A DNA stretch of 33,095 bases from Lentimicrobiaceae bacterium (GTDB lineage: Bacteria; Bacteroidota; Bacteroidia; Bacteroidales; P3). Under the pieces are notes generated by a model. That model made no database searches. It saw nothing but the letters and a program-made list of their open reading frames with translations, and was not told the origin of the DNA. This document shows, one piece after another, positions 6,857-16,698 of this stretch. Within the stretch, counting starts at the first letter, position 1. Each line of letters starts with the position of its first letter. The stretch is taken from positions 1 to 33,095 of the forward strand of contig JAFLTI010000019.1 in NCBI GenBank assembly GCA_022510485.1, given 5' to 3'. The translations under genes and the position numbers were made by a program.

Positions 6857-8482
6857 ATGAATACGATTCAATCCATTATACAGGAACTCTGCCCGCAGGC
6901 CGTTTTTGTGCAAACGGAAAACGAGCCATTGCAAGTGAGTCTGTCGGCGGCGCAGCTGGCTAAGCTGATAGAACCCTTGCGTCATAATGCCGCCTTGCAG
7001 TTCGATTATCTCGAAGACCTTGTGGGTATGGACTTCGGCGAAAGATTAGGGGTTATCTACCGCTTGTATTCTACTGTTCACAAGCACCGTATCCTTATCG
7101 AATGTCAGGCGGAGAGCCGACAGGAGCCAGAACTCCCCACCCTTTCGCATATCTGGGCTATCGCCAATTTCTACGAACGCGAGGTGTTCGACTTTTTCGG
7201 CATCCATTTCATAGGGCATCCCGATATGCGGCGGTTGTTCCTGCGCAGCGACCATATAGGCTATCCCTTGCGCAAGGACTACGACCCTGAGTCCAATCCC
7301 TTGAAGTTAGAAGACGAATTTCTGCCCGACGACACTTCCGTTTATGTGGAACACGATGGCAAGCTGCAAGTAGAGGGGCATACCGTGTTTGAAAAAGACG
7401 AGTATGTGGTCAATATCGGGCCCCAGCACCCCGCCACCCACGGCGTATTGCACTTTCAGGTGTCTTTGCAGGGAGAAATAGTCAAGAAAGTAGACGTTCA
7501 CTGCGGCTATATCCACAGGGGTATCGAAAAGATGTGCGAAAGCATGACCTACCCTCAGACTTTGGCTATGACCGACCGTCTCGATTACCTTTCGGCTCAT
7601 CAGAACCGCCATGCCTTATGCGCCTGTATCGAAGACGCCATAGGCTTGGAAGTACCGCGCCGCGCCCAATATATCCGGGTATTGATGGACGAATTGAGCC
7701 GAATCCAGTCGCACCTGCTTTTCTATGCCACTTTCTGTATGGACTTGGGTGCGCTCACGCCCTTTTTCTACGGATTCCGCGACCGCGAGAAAATTCTGAA
7801 CATTTTTGAGGATACCACCGGGGGCAGGTTGATTCAGAACTACAATGTAATAGGCGGGGTAGCCCGCGACCTTCACCCCGATTTCATCAAGAAAACGAGG
7901 GAATTTGTGAACTACCTGCCCAACGTGCTCAAAGAATACCACGATGTATTTACCAACAACGTTATCTTTAGGCAGCGTGCCAAGGGTATCGGACTGTTGA
8001 GCAAGGAACAGGCACTGTCTTTCGGTGTTACAGGACCTTCGGCGCGTGCCAGCAACCTGTCTTGCGATGTGCGCAAGCACAACCCTTACAGCATCTACGA
8101 CGAGGTGATGTTCAAAGAAATACTTTACCCCAACGGCGACTGTCTTGACCGCTATATGGTACGTATGGACGAAATCCTGCAATCGCTGTCGATTATCGAA
8201 CAGCTGCTGGACAAGATTCCGCAAGGCGACTTCTGCGCCAAGACCAAACCGGTTATCAAACTGCCCGAAGGCCGCTTCTTCAAGAGCGTGGAAACGGCGC
8301 GCGGCGAGTTCGGCGTATTTATCGAAAGTCACGGCGACAAATATCCCTATCGGCTTAAGTTCCATTCGCCCTGCCTGCCTTTGGTTTCGGTGGTAGACAC
8401 CCTCGCCTCGGGCAACAAGATAGCCGACTTGATTACTATCGGAGCTTCGTTGGATTATGTGGTTCCGGATATCGACCGTTAA
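6857..8482 (+). CDS. nuoCD: NADH-quinone oxidoreductase fused subunit C/D
   Basis: One 541-aa open frame carries both subunits, with no frameshift. The C part (about 1-150) contains EREVFDFFGI (107-116), GHPDMRRLFL (120-129) and GYPLRKDY. A charged linker leads to the D part from about 181, with NIGPQHPATHG (187-197; the His and Pro residues line the quinone pocket), VDVHCGYIHRGIEKM and TDRLDYLSAH. The protein ends in the conserved DIDR. NuoD forms the quinone-binding site with NuoB. The fused form is also known in enterobacteria and is common in Bacteroidota. It is followed by nuoH after 26 bp. Confidence 0.97.
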   Translation: MNTIQSIIQELCPQAVFVQTENEPLQVSLSAAQLAKLIEPLRHNAALQFDYLEDLVGMDFGERLGVIYRLYSTVHKHRILIECQAESRQEPELPTLSHIWAIANFYEREVFDFFGIHFIGHPDMRRLFLRSDHIGYPLRKDYDPESNPLKLEDEFLPDDTSVYVEHDGKLQVEGHTVFEKDEYVVNIGPQHPATHGVLHFQVSLQGEIVKKVDVHCGYIHRGIEKMCESMTYPQTLAMTDRLDYLSAHQNRHALCACIEDAIGLEVPRRAQYIRVLMDELSRIQSHLLFYATFCMDLGALTPFFYGFRDREKILNIFEDTTGGRLIQNYNVIGGVARDLHPDFIKKTREFVNYLPNVLKEYHDVFTNNVIFRQRAKGIGLLSKEQALSFGVTGPSARASNLSCDVRKHNPYSIYDEVMFKEILYPNGDCLDRYMVRMDEILQSLSIIEQLLDKIPQGDFCAKTKPVIKLPEGRFFKSVETARGEFGVFIESHGDKYPYRLKFHSPCLPLVSVVDTLASGNKIADLITIGASLDYVVPDIDR

Positions 8483-8508
8483 TGCAAATTTTATAAAACA
8501 ACTGTAAA

Positions 8509-9585
8509 ATGTTTGATTTTAGCGTTGTTACAACATGGATAGACGAGGGCTTGCGCAGCATTATGCCCGCCGCAGGTGCCATTGCCATAGAATGTGTGCT
8601 TATTGGCGTGTTGCTCTTGGCTGTATATGCGGTATTCGCCTTGGTTCTGATTTTGGCGGAACGCAAGGTGTGCGCCGCTTTTCAATGCCGTTTGGGTCCC
8701 AACCGGGTAGGTCCTTGGGGCAGCATACAGACTGTGGCGGATATGGTAAAGATCATTACCAAAGAAATTATCTCGATACGGCACGTAGACAGTTTTCTGC
8801 ACAATCTCGCGCCCTTTCTCGTGATTATCGCCTCTCTGCTGGCATTTTCGTGTATTCCTTTTGCCAAAGGATTGCATATACTCGATTTTAATGTAGGAAT
8901 CCTATTTATGATAGCCGCTTCTTCTATCGGCATCGTGGGTATTCTGCTTGCCGGCTGGTCTTCCAACAACAAGTTCTCGCTTATCGGCGCCATGCGGAGC
9001 GGTGCTCAGATGATCAGTTACGAACTATCCATCGGCTTGAGCATCATGACCATCGTGGTGCTTTCGGGTACGATGCAGATTTCGGAATTAGCGGAAGGGC
9101 AGAACGAGCTGTGGTTTATCTTTAAGGGGCATATCCCTGCCTGCATAGCCTTTGTGGTCTACCTTATCGCCGGAACGGCAGAAACCAACCGAGGGCCTTT
9201 TGACCTTCCCGAAGCCGAAAGCGAGCTGACTGCGGGCTATCACACCGAATATTCGGGTATGCACTTCGGCTTTTACTACGTGGCGGAATTTGTTAATATG
9301 TTTATCGTTGCCGCTATCGCCACCACCGTTTTCCTAGGTGGATGGATGCCCCTGCACATTCCCGGCTTAGACTCCTTTAACCATGCTATGAACTACATTC
9401 CATCCCTGTTCTGGTTTCTCGGCAAAAGCATCGTGATGGTGTTTGTCATCATGTGGTTCAAATGGACTTTTCCGCGCTTGCGCATAGACCAGCTTATCCG
9501 TTTGGAATGGAAATACCTCCTGCCCCTGAACCTTGTGAACCTTATACTGATGGTTCTCATCGTAGCCTTGGGCTGGCATTTTTAA
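8509..9585 (+). CDS. nuoH: NADH-quinone oxidoreductase subunit H
   Basis: A 358-aa membrane subunit with about eight hydrophobic segments that links the quinone site to the proton-pumping arm. Visible signatures are [24 protein letters not shown] (the AERK...RxGPNRVG family motif), [22 protein letters not shown], and the acidic loop [16 protein letters not shown] followed by [19 protein letters not shown], which forms part of the quinone entrance. Length is typical or slightly long for the family. nuoI starts 11 bp downstream. Confidence 0.97.
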   Translation: MFDFSVVTTWIDEGLRSIMPAAGAIAIECVLIGVLLLAVYAVFALVLILAERKVCAAFQCRLGPNRVGPWGSIQTVADMVKIITKEIISIRHVDSFLHNLAPFLVIIASLLAFSCIPFAKGLHILDFNVGILFMIAASSIGIVGILLAGWSSNNKFSLIGAMRSGAQMISYELSIGLSIMTIVVLSGTMQISELAEGQNELWFIFKGHIPACIAFVVYLIAGTAETNRGPFDLPEAESELTAGYHTEYSGMHFGFYYVAEFVNMFIVAAIATTVFLGGWMPLHIPGLDSFNHAMNYIPSLFWFLGKSIVMVFVIMWFKWTFPRLRIDQLIRLEWKYLLPLNLVNLILMVLIVALGWHF

Positions 9586-9596
9586 CCGTTTGCATC

Positions 9597-10115
9597 ATGA
9601 ATTCGCTTGTAAAATATTTTTCCGATTTTTTCAGTGCCCTCAAATCGCTTTTGACGGGTATGAAAACCACCCTCAAGGTGTTCTTTCGTAAAAAGACCAC
9701 CGAGCGTTATCCCGAAAACCGCGAAAACCTGTATATAGCGGAACAGTTCCGGGGACGTCTGGAAATGATTCATACGCAAGACAACCACCATTATTGCGTA
9801 GCTTGCGGCATCTGTCAGATGAACTGCCCCAACGGAACGATTCAGGTAGAAAGCCAAACGCTTACCAATGCCGAGGGAAAAACCGAAAAGGTGCTTGCCG
9901 CCTATCGCTACGATTTGGGTAAATGCCTCTTTTGCGAACTGTGCGTAAGAACCTGTCCCCACCAAGCCATACGCTTTACCAATTGCTTTGAAAACGCCGT
10001 GTTTACACGTCAAAAGCTGCAATTTGTACTGAACAGACCCGGAGCGAGCCTGCAACCCAAACCGGCAAAAGCCCCGGCATCCGCCGATAATACTAACCCT
10101 GCAAAACCGGAATAA
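9597..10115 (+). CDS. nuoI: NADH-quinone oxidoreductase subunit I
   Basis: A 172-aa iron-sulfur subunit on the cytoplasmic side. It has two ferredoxin-type clusters: Cys67, 70, 73 and 77 (CVACGICQMNCP) and Cys110, 113, 116 and 120 (CLFCELCVRTCP). These carry electrons toward cluster N2 in NuoB. The start at 9597 gives the usual N-terminal amphipathic helix, and the frame's upstream extension overlaps nuoH. Residues about 150-172 form a Pro/Ala/Lys tail of low complexity not needed for the fold. With nuoEFG absent here, NuoI is the likely entry point for electrons from a donor such as ferredoxin, which is inference. Confidence 0.96.
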   Translation: MNSLVKYFSDFFSALKSLLTGMKTTLKVFFRKKTTERYPENRENLYIAEQFRGRLEMIHTQDNHHYCVACGICQMNCPNGTIQVESQTLTNAEGKTEKVLAAYRYDLGKCLFCELCVRTCPHQAIRFTNCFENAVFTRQKLQFVLNRPGASLQPKPAKAPASADNTNPAKPE

Positions 10116-10119
10116 AACC

Positions 10120-10638
10120 ATGCAAAACGTACTTATACTCAAAATCATTTTCGGTTTGTTGGCTGCGGTAATCGCCGTTTTTTCGGTGATGGCAGTACGC
10201 ACCCGCCGTATATTGCATGCGGCAACCTACCTGCTGTTCGTGCTCTTTGCCACAGCCGGACTTTACTTTTTTCTCAACTACTCCTTTTTAGGTGCGGTGC
10301 AGTTGCTGGTGTATGCCGGCGGCGTCATCATACTGTATGTGTTCTCTATTTTGCTTACCAATACCGACCGCGAAGAGCCGCTGCCCATCTACAGCCTTCG
10401 CCGCTGGTTGGCACTGTTGGCTACGGTAGGCGGTATCGCCTTGGTTGGATTCTTGTTGATTACCAACCTTTGGCAGCACCCCGAACTCCCCCTCGATGCC
10501 GAAGTGAGCATGAAAGAGATAGGTCATACCCTTATGGGTACCCAAAAAGGACAATACCTGCTGCCTTTTGAGGTAATGAGCGTATTGCTGCTTGCCTGTA
10601 TGGTGGGAGCCCTCGTTATTGGCCGTAAGCGTAGTTAA
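10120..10638 (+). CDS. nuoJ: NADH-quinone oxidoreductase subunit J
   Basis: A 172-aa membrane subunit with five hydrophobic segments, part of the membrane arm beside NuoK and NuoH. The conserved third helix is visible as FLGAVQLLVYAGGVIILYVFSILLT (residues about 52-76), which holds the pi-bulge region of the family. Four bases separate it from nuoI and 29 from nuoK. Confidence 0.95.
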   Translation: MQNVLILKIIFGLLAAVIAVFSVMAVRTRRILHAATYLLFVLFATAGLYFFLNYSFLGAVQLLVYAGGVIILYVFSILLTNTDREEPLPIYSLRRWLALLATVGGIALVGFLLITNLWQHPELPLDAEVSMKEIGHTLMGTQKGQYLLPFEVMSVLLLACMVGALVIGRKRS

Positions 10639-10667
10639 TTCACGTATCACAAAAAAGCAAAGCGGAT

Positions 10668-10985
10668 ATGGAACCCGTTATTTCGATGGAAGCTTATCTG
10701 ATTGTATCTTCCATCATGTTTTTTGCCGGCATCTACGGTTTTATCATCAGAAAAAACCTGATTGCCACCCTTATCTCGATAGAATTGGTGATTACCTCCA
10801 CCGATATAAACTTTGCCGTGTTCAACCGTTTCCTCTACCCCGGACAGTTGGAAGGTATGTTCTTTACACTCTTTTCCATCGGGGTGTCGGCGGCAGAAAC
10901 GGCAGTGGCTATCGCCATTATCATCAATATTTACCGAAACCTCAAGAACGTGGATACACGCAACTTGCAAAAGCTTAAAGACTAA
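10668..10985 (+). CDS. nuoK: NADH-quinone oxidoreductase subunit K
   Basis: A 105-aa Mrp/antiporter-like small subunit with three membrane helices. Two buried glutamates used in proton transfer are visible: one in LISIELVI (about residue 39) and one in SAAETAVAIAI (about 76). The length is standard. The stop codon TAA overlaps the nuoL ATG by one base (TAATG), giving tight coupling. Confidence 0.96.
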   Translation: MEPVISMEAYLIVSSIMFFAGIYGFIIRKNLIATLISIELVITSTDINFAVFNRFLYPGQLEGMFFTLFSIGVSAAETAVAIAIIINIYRNLKNVDTRNLQKLKD

Positions 10986-12889
10986 TGGAATACTCAGTTT
11001 TTATCTTGTTGCTTCCCCTATTGGGATTCTTGTTTGCCGGCTTGGGCGGAACCCGCCTTCGCGGTAAATCCGCCGGCTATGTGAATACCGCCATATTGGC
11101 TGTAGCGGCAGTGCTGGCATACTTTACGGCATGGGAATATTTTTCGCTGCCGCGCATAGACGGGCTGCGTCAGAGCCTGCAACCGCTCCATTGGGAATGG
11201 CTGCGCTTTACCGAACACCTGCATATCGACTTGGGCATCATGCTTGACCCGATTTCGGTTATGATGCTGGTGGTGATTACCACCGTATCGCTTATGGTGC
11301 ATATCTACAGCCTCGGCTATATGGAGGGCGAAAAGGGCTTTCAACGCTATTACGCCTTTTTGGGTCTGTTTACCTTTTCGATGTGCGGACTGGTGGTAGC
11401 CACCAACATTTTTCAGATGTATATCTTCTGGGAACTGGTGGGCGTTTCCTCCTACCTGCTTATCGGTTTCTACTACACCAAACCCGAAGCGGTGGCGGCT
11501 TCTAAAAAAGCCTTTATCGTTACCCGCTTTGCCGATATGTTCTTTTTGATGGGCATCTTGCTGCTGTCTTACTACACCAAAACTTTTGATTTTGCGCTGC
11601 TTTGCAGCGGCGATGCCAACCTCTTTGCCGATGCCGCCGGAAAAACCTTTATGGGCGGTGCGGTATTGGCGTGGGCTACCGGGCTTATCTTTATCGGAGC
11701 GGCGGGCAAGAGCGCCATGTTCCCCTTGCATATATGGCTGCCCGATGCTATGGAGGGTCCCACTCCCGTTTCCGCCTTGATTCACGCGGCAACTATGGTG
11801 GTAGCCGGTGTGTTTCTCGTGGCACGTCTGTTTCCCGTTTACTTTTTCTTTACCCCTCAGATACTGCACGGCATTGCTTATGTGGCAGCCTTTACCGCCC
11901 TCTACGCCGCAATCGTGGCCTGCGTTCAAACCGATATAAAGCGAGTGCTGGCATTCTCCACCATCTCTCAAATCGGCTTTATGCTGGTGGCTTTGGGCGT
12001 TTCGGGTATGGAAGGACACGAAGGGCTCGGCTATATGGCGTCTATGTTTCACCTCTTTACGCACGCCATGTTCAAAGCCTTGTTGTTCTTAGGCGCGGGA
12101 GCCATCATACATACCGTACACAGCAACGAAATGTCGCATATGGGTGGCTTGCGCAAAGCCATGCCCCTTACCCATATCACATTTTTGATTGCCTGTCTCG
12201 CCATTGCCGGCATTCCGCCTTTCTCCGGCTTCTTCAGCAAAGATGAAATCCTTTCGGCGGCATTTATGTTCAGCCCTGCCTTGGGTGTAGGCATGACCGT
12301 TATCGCCGCCCTTACGGCTTTTTATATGTTCCGTCTCTACTACAACATCTTCTGGGGCAAGCCGGCAGAACACGAACATCCCCTGCACGAAGCCCCCAAA
12401 AGCATGACTTCTCCCCTGCTGTTCCTTGCCGCCCTTACCCTCGTGGCGGGATTCATTCCTTTCGGCAAGTTCGTAAGCAGCAACGGAGCGGAATACATTA
12501 TTCATTTAGACCTGCGCATCGCCCTTACCAGCGTGCTTATCGCCTTGGCTTCCATCTTATGCGCCCGCTGCCTTTACCGCAAGGGCACCAGCGCGGTTCC
12601 CGATAAAATGGCAAGCTTTTTCGGTTCCCTTCACAAAGCCGCCAAGAACCGCTTTTACATTGATGAAGTTTACCAATTCATTACCCATAAAATCATTTTC
12701 CGCTGCATTTCGCAACCCCTTGCATGGTTCGACCGTCATATCATAGACGGATGCCTCAACGGCATTGCCGGCATTACCCTTAGGGGCAGCGTGGCGTTCC
12801 GTTGGATGCAGAACGGCAACCTACAGGTTTACGCCCTGTGTATCATAGGGGGCTGCCTCTTGCTTACCTGCTGGATTTTATTGCGGTAA
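10985..12889 (+). CDS. nuoL: NADH-quinone oxidoreductase subunit L
   Basis: A 634-aa distal proton-pumping subunit of the membrane arm. The antiporter core shows FWELVGVSSYLLIGFYY, KSAMFPLHIWLPDAMEGPTP with its discontinuous helix, and HAATMVVAGVFLVAR. The C-terminal third contains the long lateral helix region with the final anchor segment (IIGGCLLLTCWILL). It starts directly on the nuoK stop. The length matches the family. nuoM's ATG follows 33 bp after the stop. Confidence 0.97.
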   Translation: MEYSVFILLLPLLGFLFAGLGGTRLRGKSAGYVNTAILAVAAVLAYFTAWEYFSLPRIDGLRQSLQPLHWEWLRFTEHLHIDLGIMLDPISVMMLVVITTVSLMVHIYSLGYMEGEKGFQRYYAFLGLFTFSMCGLVVATNIFQMYIFWELVGVSSYLLIGFYYTKPEAVAASKKAFIVTRFADMFFLMGILLLSYYTKTFDFALLCSGDANLFADAAGKTFMGGAVLAWATGLIFIGAAGKSAMFPLHIWLPDAMEGPTPVSALIHAATMVVAGVFLVARLFPVYFFFTPQILHGIAYVAAFTALYAAIVACVQTDIKRVLAFSTISQIGFMLVALGVSGMEGHEGLGYMASMFHLFTHAMFKALLFLGAGAIIHTVHSNEMSHMGGLRKAMPLTHITFLIACLAIAGIPPFSGFFSKDEILSAAFMFSPALGVGMTVIAALTAFYMFRLYYNIFWGKPAEHEHPLHEAPKSMTSPLLFLAALTLVAGFIPFGKFVSSNGAEYIIHLDLRIALTSVLIALASILCARCLYRKGTSAVPDKMASFFGSLHKAAKNRFYIDEVYQFITHKIIFRCISQPLAWFDRHIIDGCLNGIAGITLRGSVAFRWMQNGNLQVYALCIIGGCLLLTCWILLR

Positions 12890-12922
12890 TTTTTGTTTAA
12901 CCTTGATGCAAAACCTACACGA

Positions 12923-14413
12923 ATGAACCTATTATCCGTTTTTGTACTGATTCCGGTGCTGATGCTCGCCGGTCTGTTTTTAGCCAAAAACAGAAAACAA
13001 GTACTTTGGGTAAGCGCAACAGGAGCTTCGTTGCTGTTAATCGCCGCCGCCGTGCTGTGCTTTCTCTTTGCCGCGCAACGGCAGGTAGGCAATACTGAAG
13101 CCATGCTCTTTACCGCCACCCATTCTTGGTTTCCGGCTTGGAATATCGCCTACAGTGTGGGCGTTGACGGAGTTTCGGTGCTGATGATCCTGCTTTCGGC
13201 AATCATCGTCTTTACAGGCACCTTTACCTCTTGGAACATCGACCCCCTGCCCAAAGAATACTTTATGTGGTTCTGCCTGCTCTCCACCGGGGTGTTCGGC
13301 TTCTTTATCTCGCTCGACCTGTTTACCATGTTTATGTTCTACGAAGTGGCGTTGATTCCCATGTACCTGCTTATCGGGGTTTGGGGCAGCGGCAACAAAG
13401 AACGCTCGGCGATGAAGCTTACCCTGATGCTTATGGGCGGTTCGGCTCTGCTTATGTTGGGTATCTTGGGCGTATATTTCAGTTCGGGTGCGCAGAGTAT
13501 GAACATTATGGATATGGCGCAAGCCTCCATTCCGGTAGTATTGCAGCGTTATTTCTTTCCTTTCGTGTTTATCGGCTTCGGGGTGTTAGGCGCGCTCTTT
13601 CCGTTCCACACTTGGAGTCCCGACGGCCACGCTTCCGCTCCCACGGCGGTTTCTATGCTCCATGCGGGCGTATTGATGAAATTGGGCGGTTACGGCTGCT
13701 TCCGCGTGGCAATGTTCCTTATGCCCGAAGCGGCTTCGGAACTGGCGTGGATATTCCTTATCCTTACCGGTATCAGCGTGGTTTACGGCGCGTTCTCCGC
13801 CTGCGTTCAGAAAGACCTTAAGTATATCAATGCCTATTCTTCGGTGAGCCACTGCGGCTTGGTGCTGTTTGCCCTGCTTATGATGAACACCACCGCTATG
13901 ACCGGTGCGGTAATGCAGATGCTTTCGCACGGTTTGATGACCGCCCTCTTCTTTGCCCTTATCGGTATGATTTACGGACGGACCCATACCCGCGATATTG
14001 ACCAGATGGGCGGCTTGATGAAAATCATGCCTTTCTTGGGTGTTGCCTACGTAATTGCCGGTCTGGCTTCCTTGGGGCTGCCCGGTTTAAGCGGTTTTGT
14101 GGCGGAAATGAATGTTTTTGTAGGTGCTTTTCAACATAGCGATACCTTTCACCGCGTGCTGACCCTCGTGGCGGTAACCTCTATCGTGATTACCGCCGTG
14201 TATATCCTGCGCGTGGTAGGAAAGATTCTCTACGGACCGGTATTTAATCCGGAACACCTCAAGCTTAAGGATGCCGTTTGGTTCGAGCGTTTTCCGGTGG
14301 TGGTGCTCATTCTCGCCATTGCCGCTATCGGTCTATATCCCGGCTGGATTGCCGACTGGATAGGACAGGCTCTTTTGCCTATCGTGGAACGTTTGAGCAT
14401 AGCTTCCCTGTAA
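12923..14413 (+). CDS. nuoM: NADH-quinone oxidoreductase subunit M
   Basis: A 496-aa proton-pumping subunit related to Mrp antiporters, with about 14 membrane segments. Signatures are FYEVALIPMYLLIGVWG, LFPFHTWSPDGHASAPTAVS and MLHAGVLMKLGGYG. The ATG at 12923 (MNLLSVFVLIPVLM) gives a proper first helix; a TTG at 12893 in the same frame would add ten polar residues and is rejected. nuoN follows after 31 bp. Confidence 0.97.
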   Translation: MNLLSVFVLIPVLMLAGLFLAKNRKQVLWVSATGASLLLIAAAVLCFLFAAQRQVGNTEAMLFTATHSWFPAWNIAYSVGVDGVSVLMILLSAIIVFTGTFTSWNIDPLPKEYFMWFCLLSTGVFGFFISLDLFTMFMFYEVALIPMYLLIGVWGSGNKERSAMKLTLMLMGGSALLMLGILGVYFSSGAQSMNIMDMAQASIPVVLQRYFFPFVFIGFGVLGALFPFHTWSPDGHASAPTAVSMLHAGVLMKLGGYGCFRVAMFLMPEAASELAWIFLILTGISVVYGAFSACVQKDLKYINAYSSVSHCGLVLFALLMMNTTAMTGAVMQMLSHGLMTALFFALIGMIYGRTHTRDIDQMGGLMKIMPFLGVAYVIAGLASLGLPGLSGFVAEMNVFVGAFQHSDTFHRVLTLVAVTSIVITAVYILRVVGKILYGPVFNPEHLKLKDAVWFERFPVVVLILAIAAIGLYPGWIADWIGQALLPIVERLSIASL

Positions 14414-14444
14414 ATTTTAACATGAACCTATAAAGATTGAAAAG

Positions 14445-15863
14445 ATGGACTTTTCAAATTTCCTGATACTGCGCAACGAAATCTTTTCGGTAGCCGTTAT
14501 TTTGTTTCTGCTGCTGTTTGACCTCTGCGCCCCTGCCAAATTCCGCAAAGCCCTGCATCCGATTGCCTGCCTTTTGCTGTTGGCTCAGATTGTATTCTGC
14601 TGCCTGCCCGCCGAATCCGGCACGGCATTTGGCGGTATGTACATCACCACGCCCATAAGTTCAGCCGCCAAGGCATTGATGGGAATGGGTACGCTCTTGG
14701 TATTCCTCTTTGCCAAAAAATGGCTCGACAACGAACACGAAATAGCCAAAGGCGAATTTTACTACCTTACACTCAACACATTGTTAGGTATGTATTTTAT
14801 GGTTTCGGCGGGGCATTTTCTAATGTTCTTTATCGGCTTGGAACTCGCCTCCATTCCTTTGGCATGTATGGTGGCTTTCGATAAGAAATCGGATATTTCG
14901 GCAGAAGCCGGAGCCAAATACATACTCAACGCGGCATTTGCCGGAGGTATCTCCCTGTTCGGCATATCCTTGCTGTACGGTGCTTGCGGCACGCTCTATT
15001 TTGCCGACCTTCCGCAGGCACTGCACGCCACGCCCCTACAGATAGCCGGTTTGATTTTCTTTGCCACCGGGCTGTTCTTTAAGCTCTCGTTGGTTCCCTA
15101 CCATTCGTGGACGGCAGACGTTTACCAAGGTGCGCCCACCAACGTGAGCGCCTATCTGTCGGTGATTTCCAAAACAGCCGCCGCCGTTTCGCTCTTCCTG
15201 ATTTTTGTAAAGGTGTTCGGCATTATGGCAGAAAGCTGGAGACCGGTGCTGTACGCGCTCGCCATCTTAAGCATTACCATAGCCAACCTCTTTGCCATCA
15301 AGCAGAAAAACATCAAACGTTTCTTGGCATATTCCTCCATATCCCAAGCCGGTTACGTGATTTTGGGCGTAGTGGCAGCCAGCCCCCATGGTTTGGCAGG
15401 TCTTTTCTACTACCTGTTTGTGTATATGTTTGCCAACATAGCCGCTTTCGGTATCGCTTCTTTGGTAGAACGCCAAAGCGGAAACGCGCAGATAAGCACT
15501 TACGACGGATTGTACAAGACCAATCCCAAACTGGCGGTATTGATGATGTTTGCCCTGTTCTCCCTTGCGGGGATTCCTCCCTTTGCAGGCTTTTTCAGCA
15601 AGTTCTTTATCTTTGCCGCCGCTACCCAGCAAGGCTATTACGTATTAGTACTCATTGCCTTGCTCAATACCATTATATCCCTCTACTACTACCTGCTTAT
15701 CGTCAAGGCAATGTTCATCAATCCCAACGACAATCCGCTTCCAGCCTTCAAGTCGGATAATGGCAGCCGCTTGGCCATGTGCCTTTGCCTTGCCGGTATC
15801 GTTTTAGGCGGTATAGCGGGCTGCTTCTACAATTATCTTTCTAACTTAGCGATAGCTTGGTAA
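14445..15863 (+). CDS. nuoN: NADH-quinone oxidoreductase subunit N
   Basis: A 472-aa proton-pumping antiporter-like subunit between NuoM and NuoK. Visible family motifs are FIGLELASIPLACMVAF, KLSLVPYHSWTADVYQGAPT, VSAYLSVISKTAA and SLAGIPPFAGFFSKF. It completes the membrane module; no nuoE, nuoF or nuoG is found in the window. There is no terminator after it: panB starts 13 bp downstream, so transcription probably continues. Confidence 0.97.
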   Translation: MDFSNFLILRNEIFSVAVILFLLLFDLCAPAKFRKALHPIACLLLLAQIVFCCLPAESGTAFGGMYITTPISSAAKALMGMGTLLVFLFAKKWLDNEHEIAKGEFYYLTLNTLLGMYFMVSAGHFLMFFIGLELASIPLACMVAFDKKSDISAEAGAKYILNAAFAGGISLFGISLLYGACGTLYFADLPQALHATPLQIAGLIFFATGLFFKLSLVPYHSWTADVYQGAPTNVSAYLSVISKTAAAVSLFLIFVKVFGIMAESWRPVLYALAILSITIANLFAIKQKNIKRFLAYSSISQAGYVILGVVAASPHGLAGLFYYLFVYMFANIAAFGIASLVERQSGNAQISTYDGLYKTNPKLAVLMMFALFSLAGIPPFAGFFSKFFIFAAATQQGYYVLVLIALLNTIISLYYYLLIVKAMFINPNDNPLPAFKSDNGSRLAMCLCLAGIVLGGIAGCFYNYLSNLAIAW

Positions 15864-15876
15864 TAAAACCTAAACG

Positions 15877-16698
15877 ATGAGCACAGCAACCCAAAGTGCC
15901 GCCAACAAGGTAACCACGCGCACCTTGTTGCAGATGAAGGCCGAAAACAAAAAGATAGCCATGCTCACCGCCTATGACTATTCCTTGGCGATGTTGCTTG
16001 ACCATGCCGGAATAGATGCCATTTTGGTAGGCGATTCGGCTGCCAACGTAATGGCCGGGCATCCCACCACCCTGCCCATTTCTTTGGATCAGATGATTTA
16101 TCACGCTTCTTCGGTGGTGCGTGCCGTAAAGCACGCCCTTGTGGTAGTGGATATGCCTTTCGGGTCTTATCAGGGCGATACCTCGGTGGCATTGCAGTCG
16201 GCTATCCGTATTATGAAAGAAACCGGAGCTGACGCGGTAAAGATAGAGGGTGGTGAAGAAGCCATTGAATCAATACAAAAAATCATTTCCGCCGGTATTC
16301 CCGTTATGGGGCATTTGGGCTTGACCCCGCAATCCATTAACCGTTTTGGCACCTATGCCGTGCGTGCCACAGGAAAAGAAGAAGCCCAAAAACTGCTTGC
16401 AGACGCCAAGCTGCTGGATTCGGCGGGCTGTTTCGGCATCGTCTTGGAAAAGATACCCTCCGCCTTGGCGCAAGAAGTCTGCCGCTCGGTTTCCGTTCCC
16501 GTTATCGGCATAGGAGCCGGCGCTCAGGTAGACGGACAGGTTCTGGTGCTGCACGATATGTTAGGCATTACCCAAGGCTTTTCCCCCCGCTTTCTGCGCC
16601 GCTATCTGAACTTGGGCGAACAGATAAGCCAAGCCGTTGCACAATATGTGCAGGATGTAAAGACCGGCGATTTTCCCAACCCAAAGGAACAATACTGA
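15877..16698 (+). CDS. panB: 3-methyl-2-oxobutanoate hydroxymethyltransferase
   Basis: Transfers a hydroxymethyl group from 5,10-methylenetetrahydrofolate to 2-oxoisovalerate to make ketopantoate, the first committed step to pantothenate and coenzyme A; cytoplasmic. The 273-aa protein shows the family's TIM-barrel signatures: [39 protein letters not shown] (with the metal-binding Asp), [17 protein letters not shown] and [12 protein letters not shown], then [21 protein letters not shown] 15-residue Ser/Thr/Lys N-terminal stretch precedes the core. It lies 13 bp after nuoN and overlaps the next gene by one base. Confidence 0.97.
   Translation: MSTATQSAANKVTTRTLLQMKAENKKIAMLTAYDYSLAMLLDHAGIDAILVGDSAANVMAGHPTTLPISLDQMIYHASSVVRAVKHALVVVDMPFGSYQGDTSVALQSAIRIMKETGADAVKIEGGEEAIESIQKIISAGIPVMGHLGLTPQSINRFGTYAVRATGKEEAQKLLADAKLLDSAGCFGIVLEKIPSALAQEVCRSVSVPVIGIGAGAQVDGQVLVLHDMLGITQGFSPRFLRRYLNLGEQISQAVAQYVQDVKTGDFPNPKEQY

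Noticed and set aside
6857-8482. Frameshift joining nuoC and nuoD
   Set aside because: The frame is continuous with a plausible linker, and the fused nuoCD form is well known.
11018-12064. 348-aa minus-strand open frame inside nuoL
   Set aside because: It is antisense to conserved nuoL and rich in His, Gln and Lys in a pattern typical of shadow frames.
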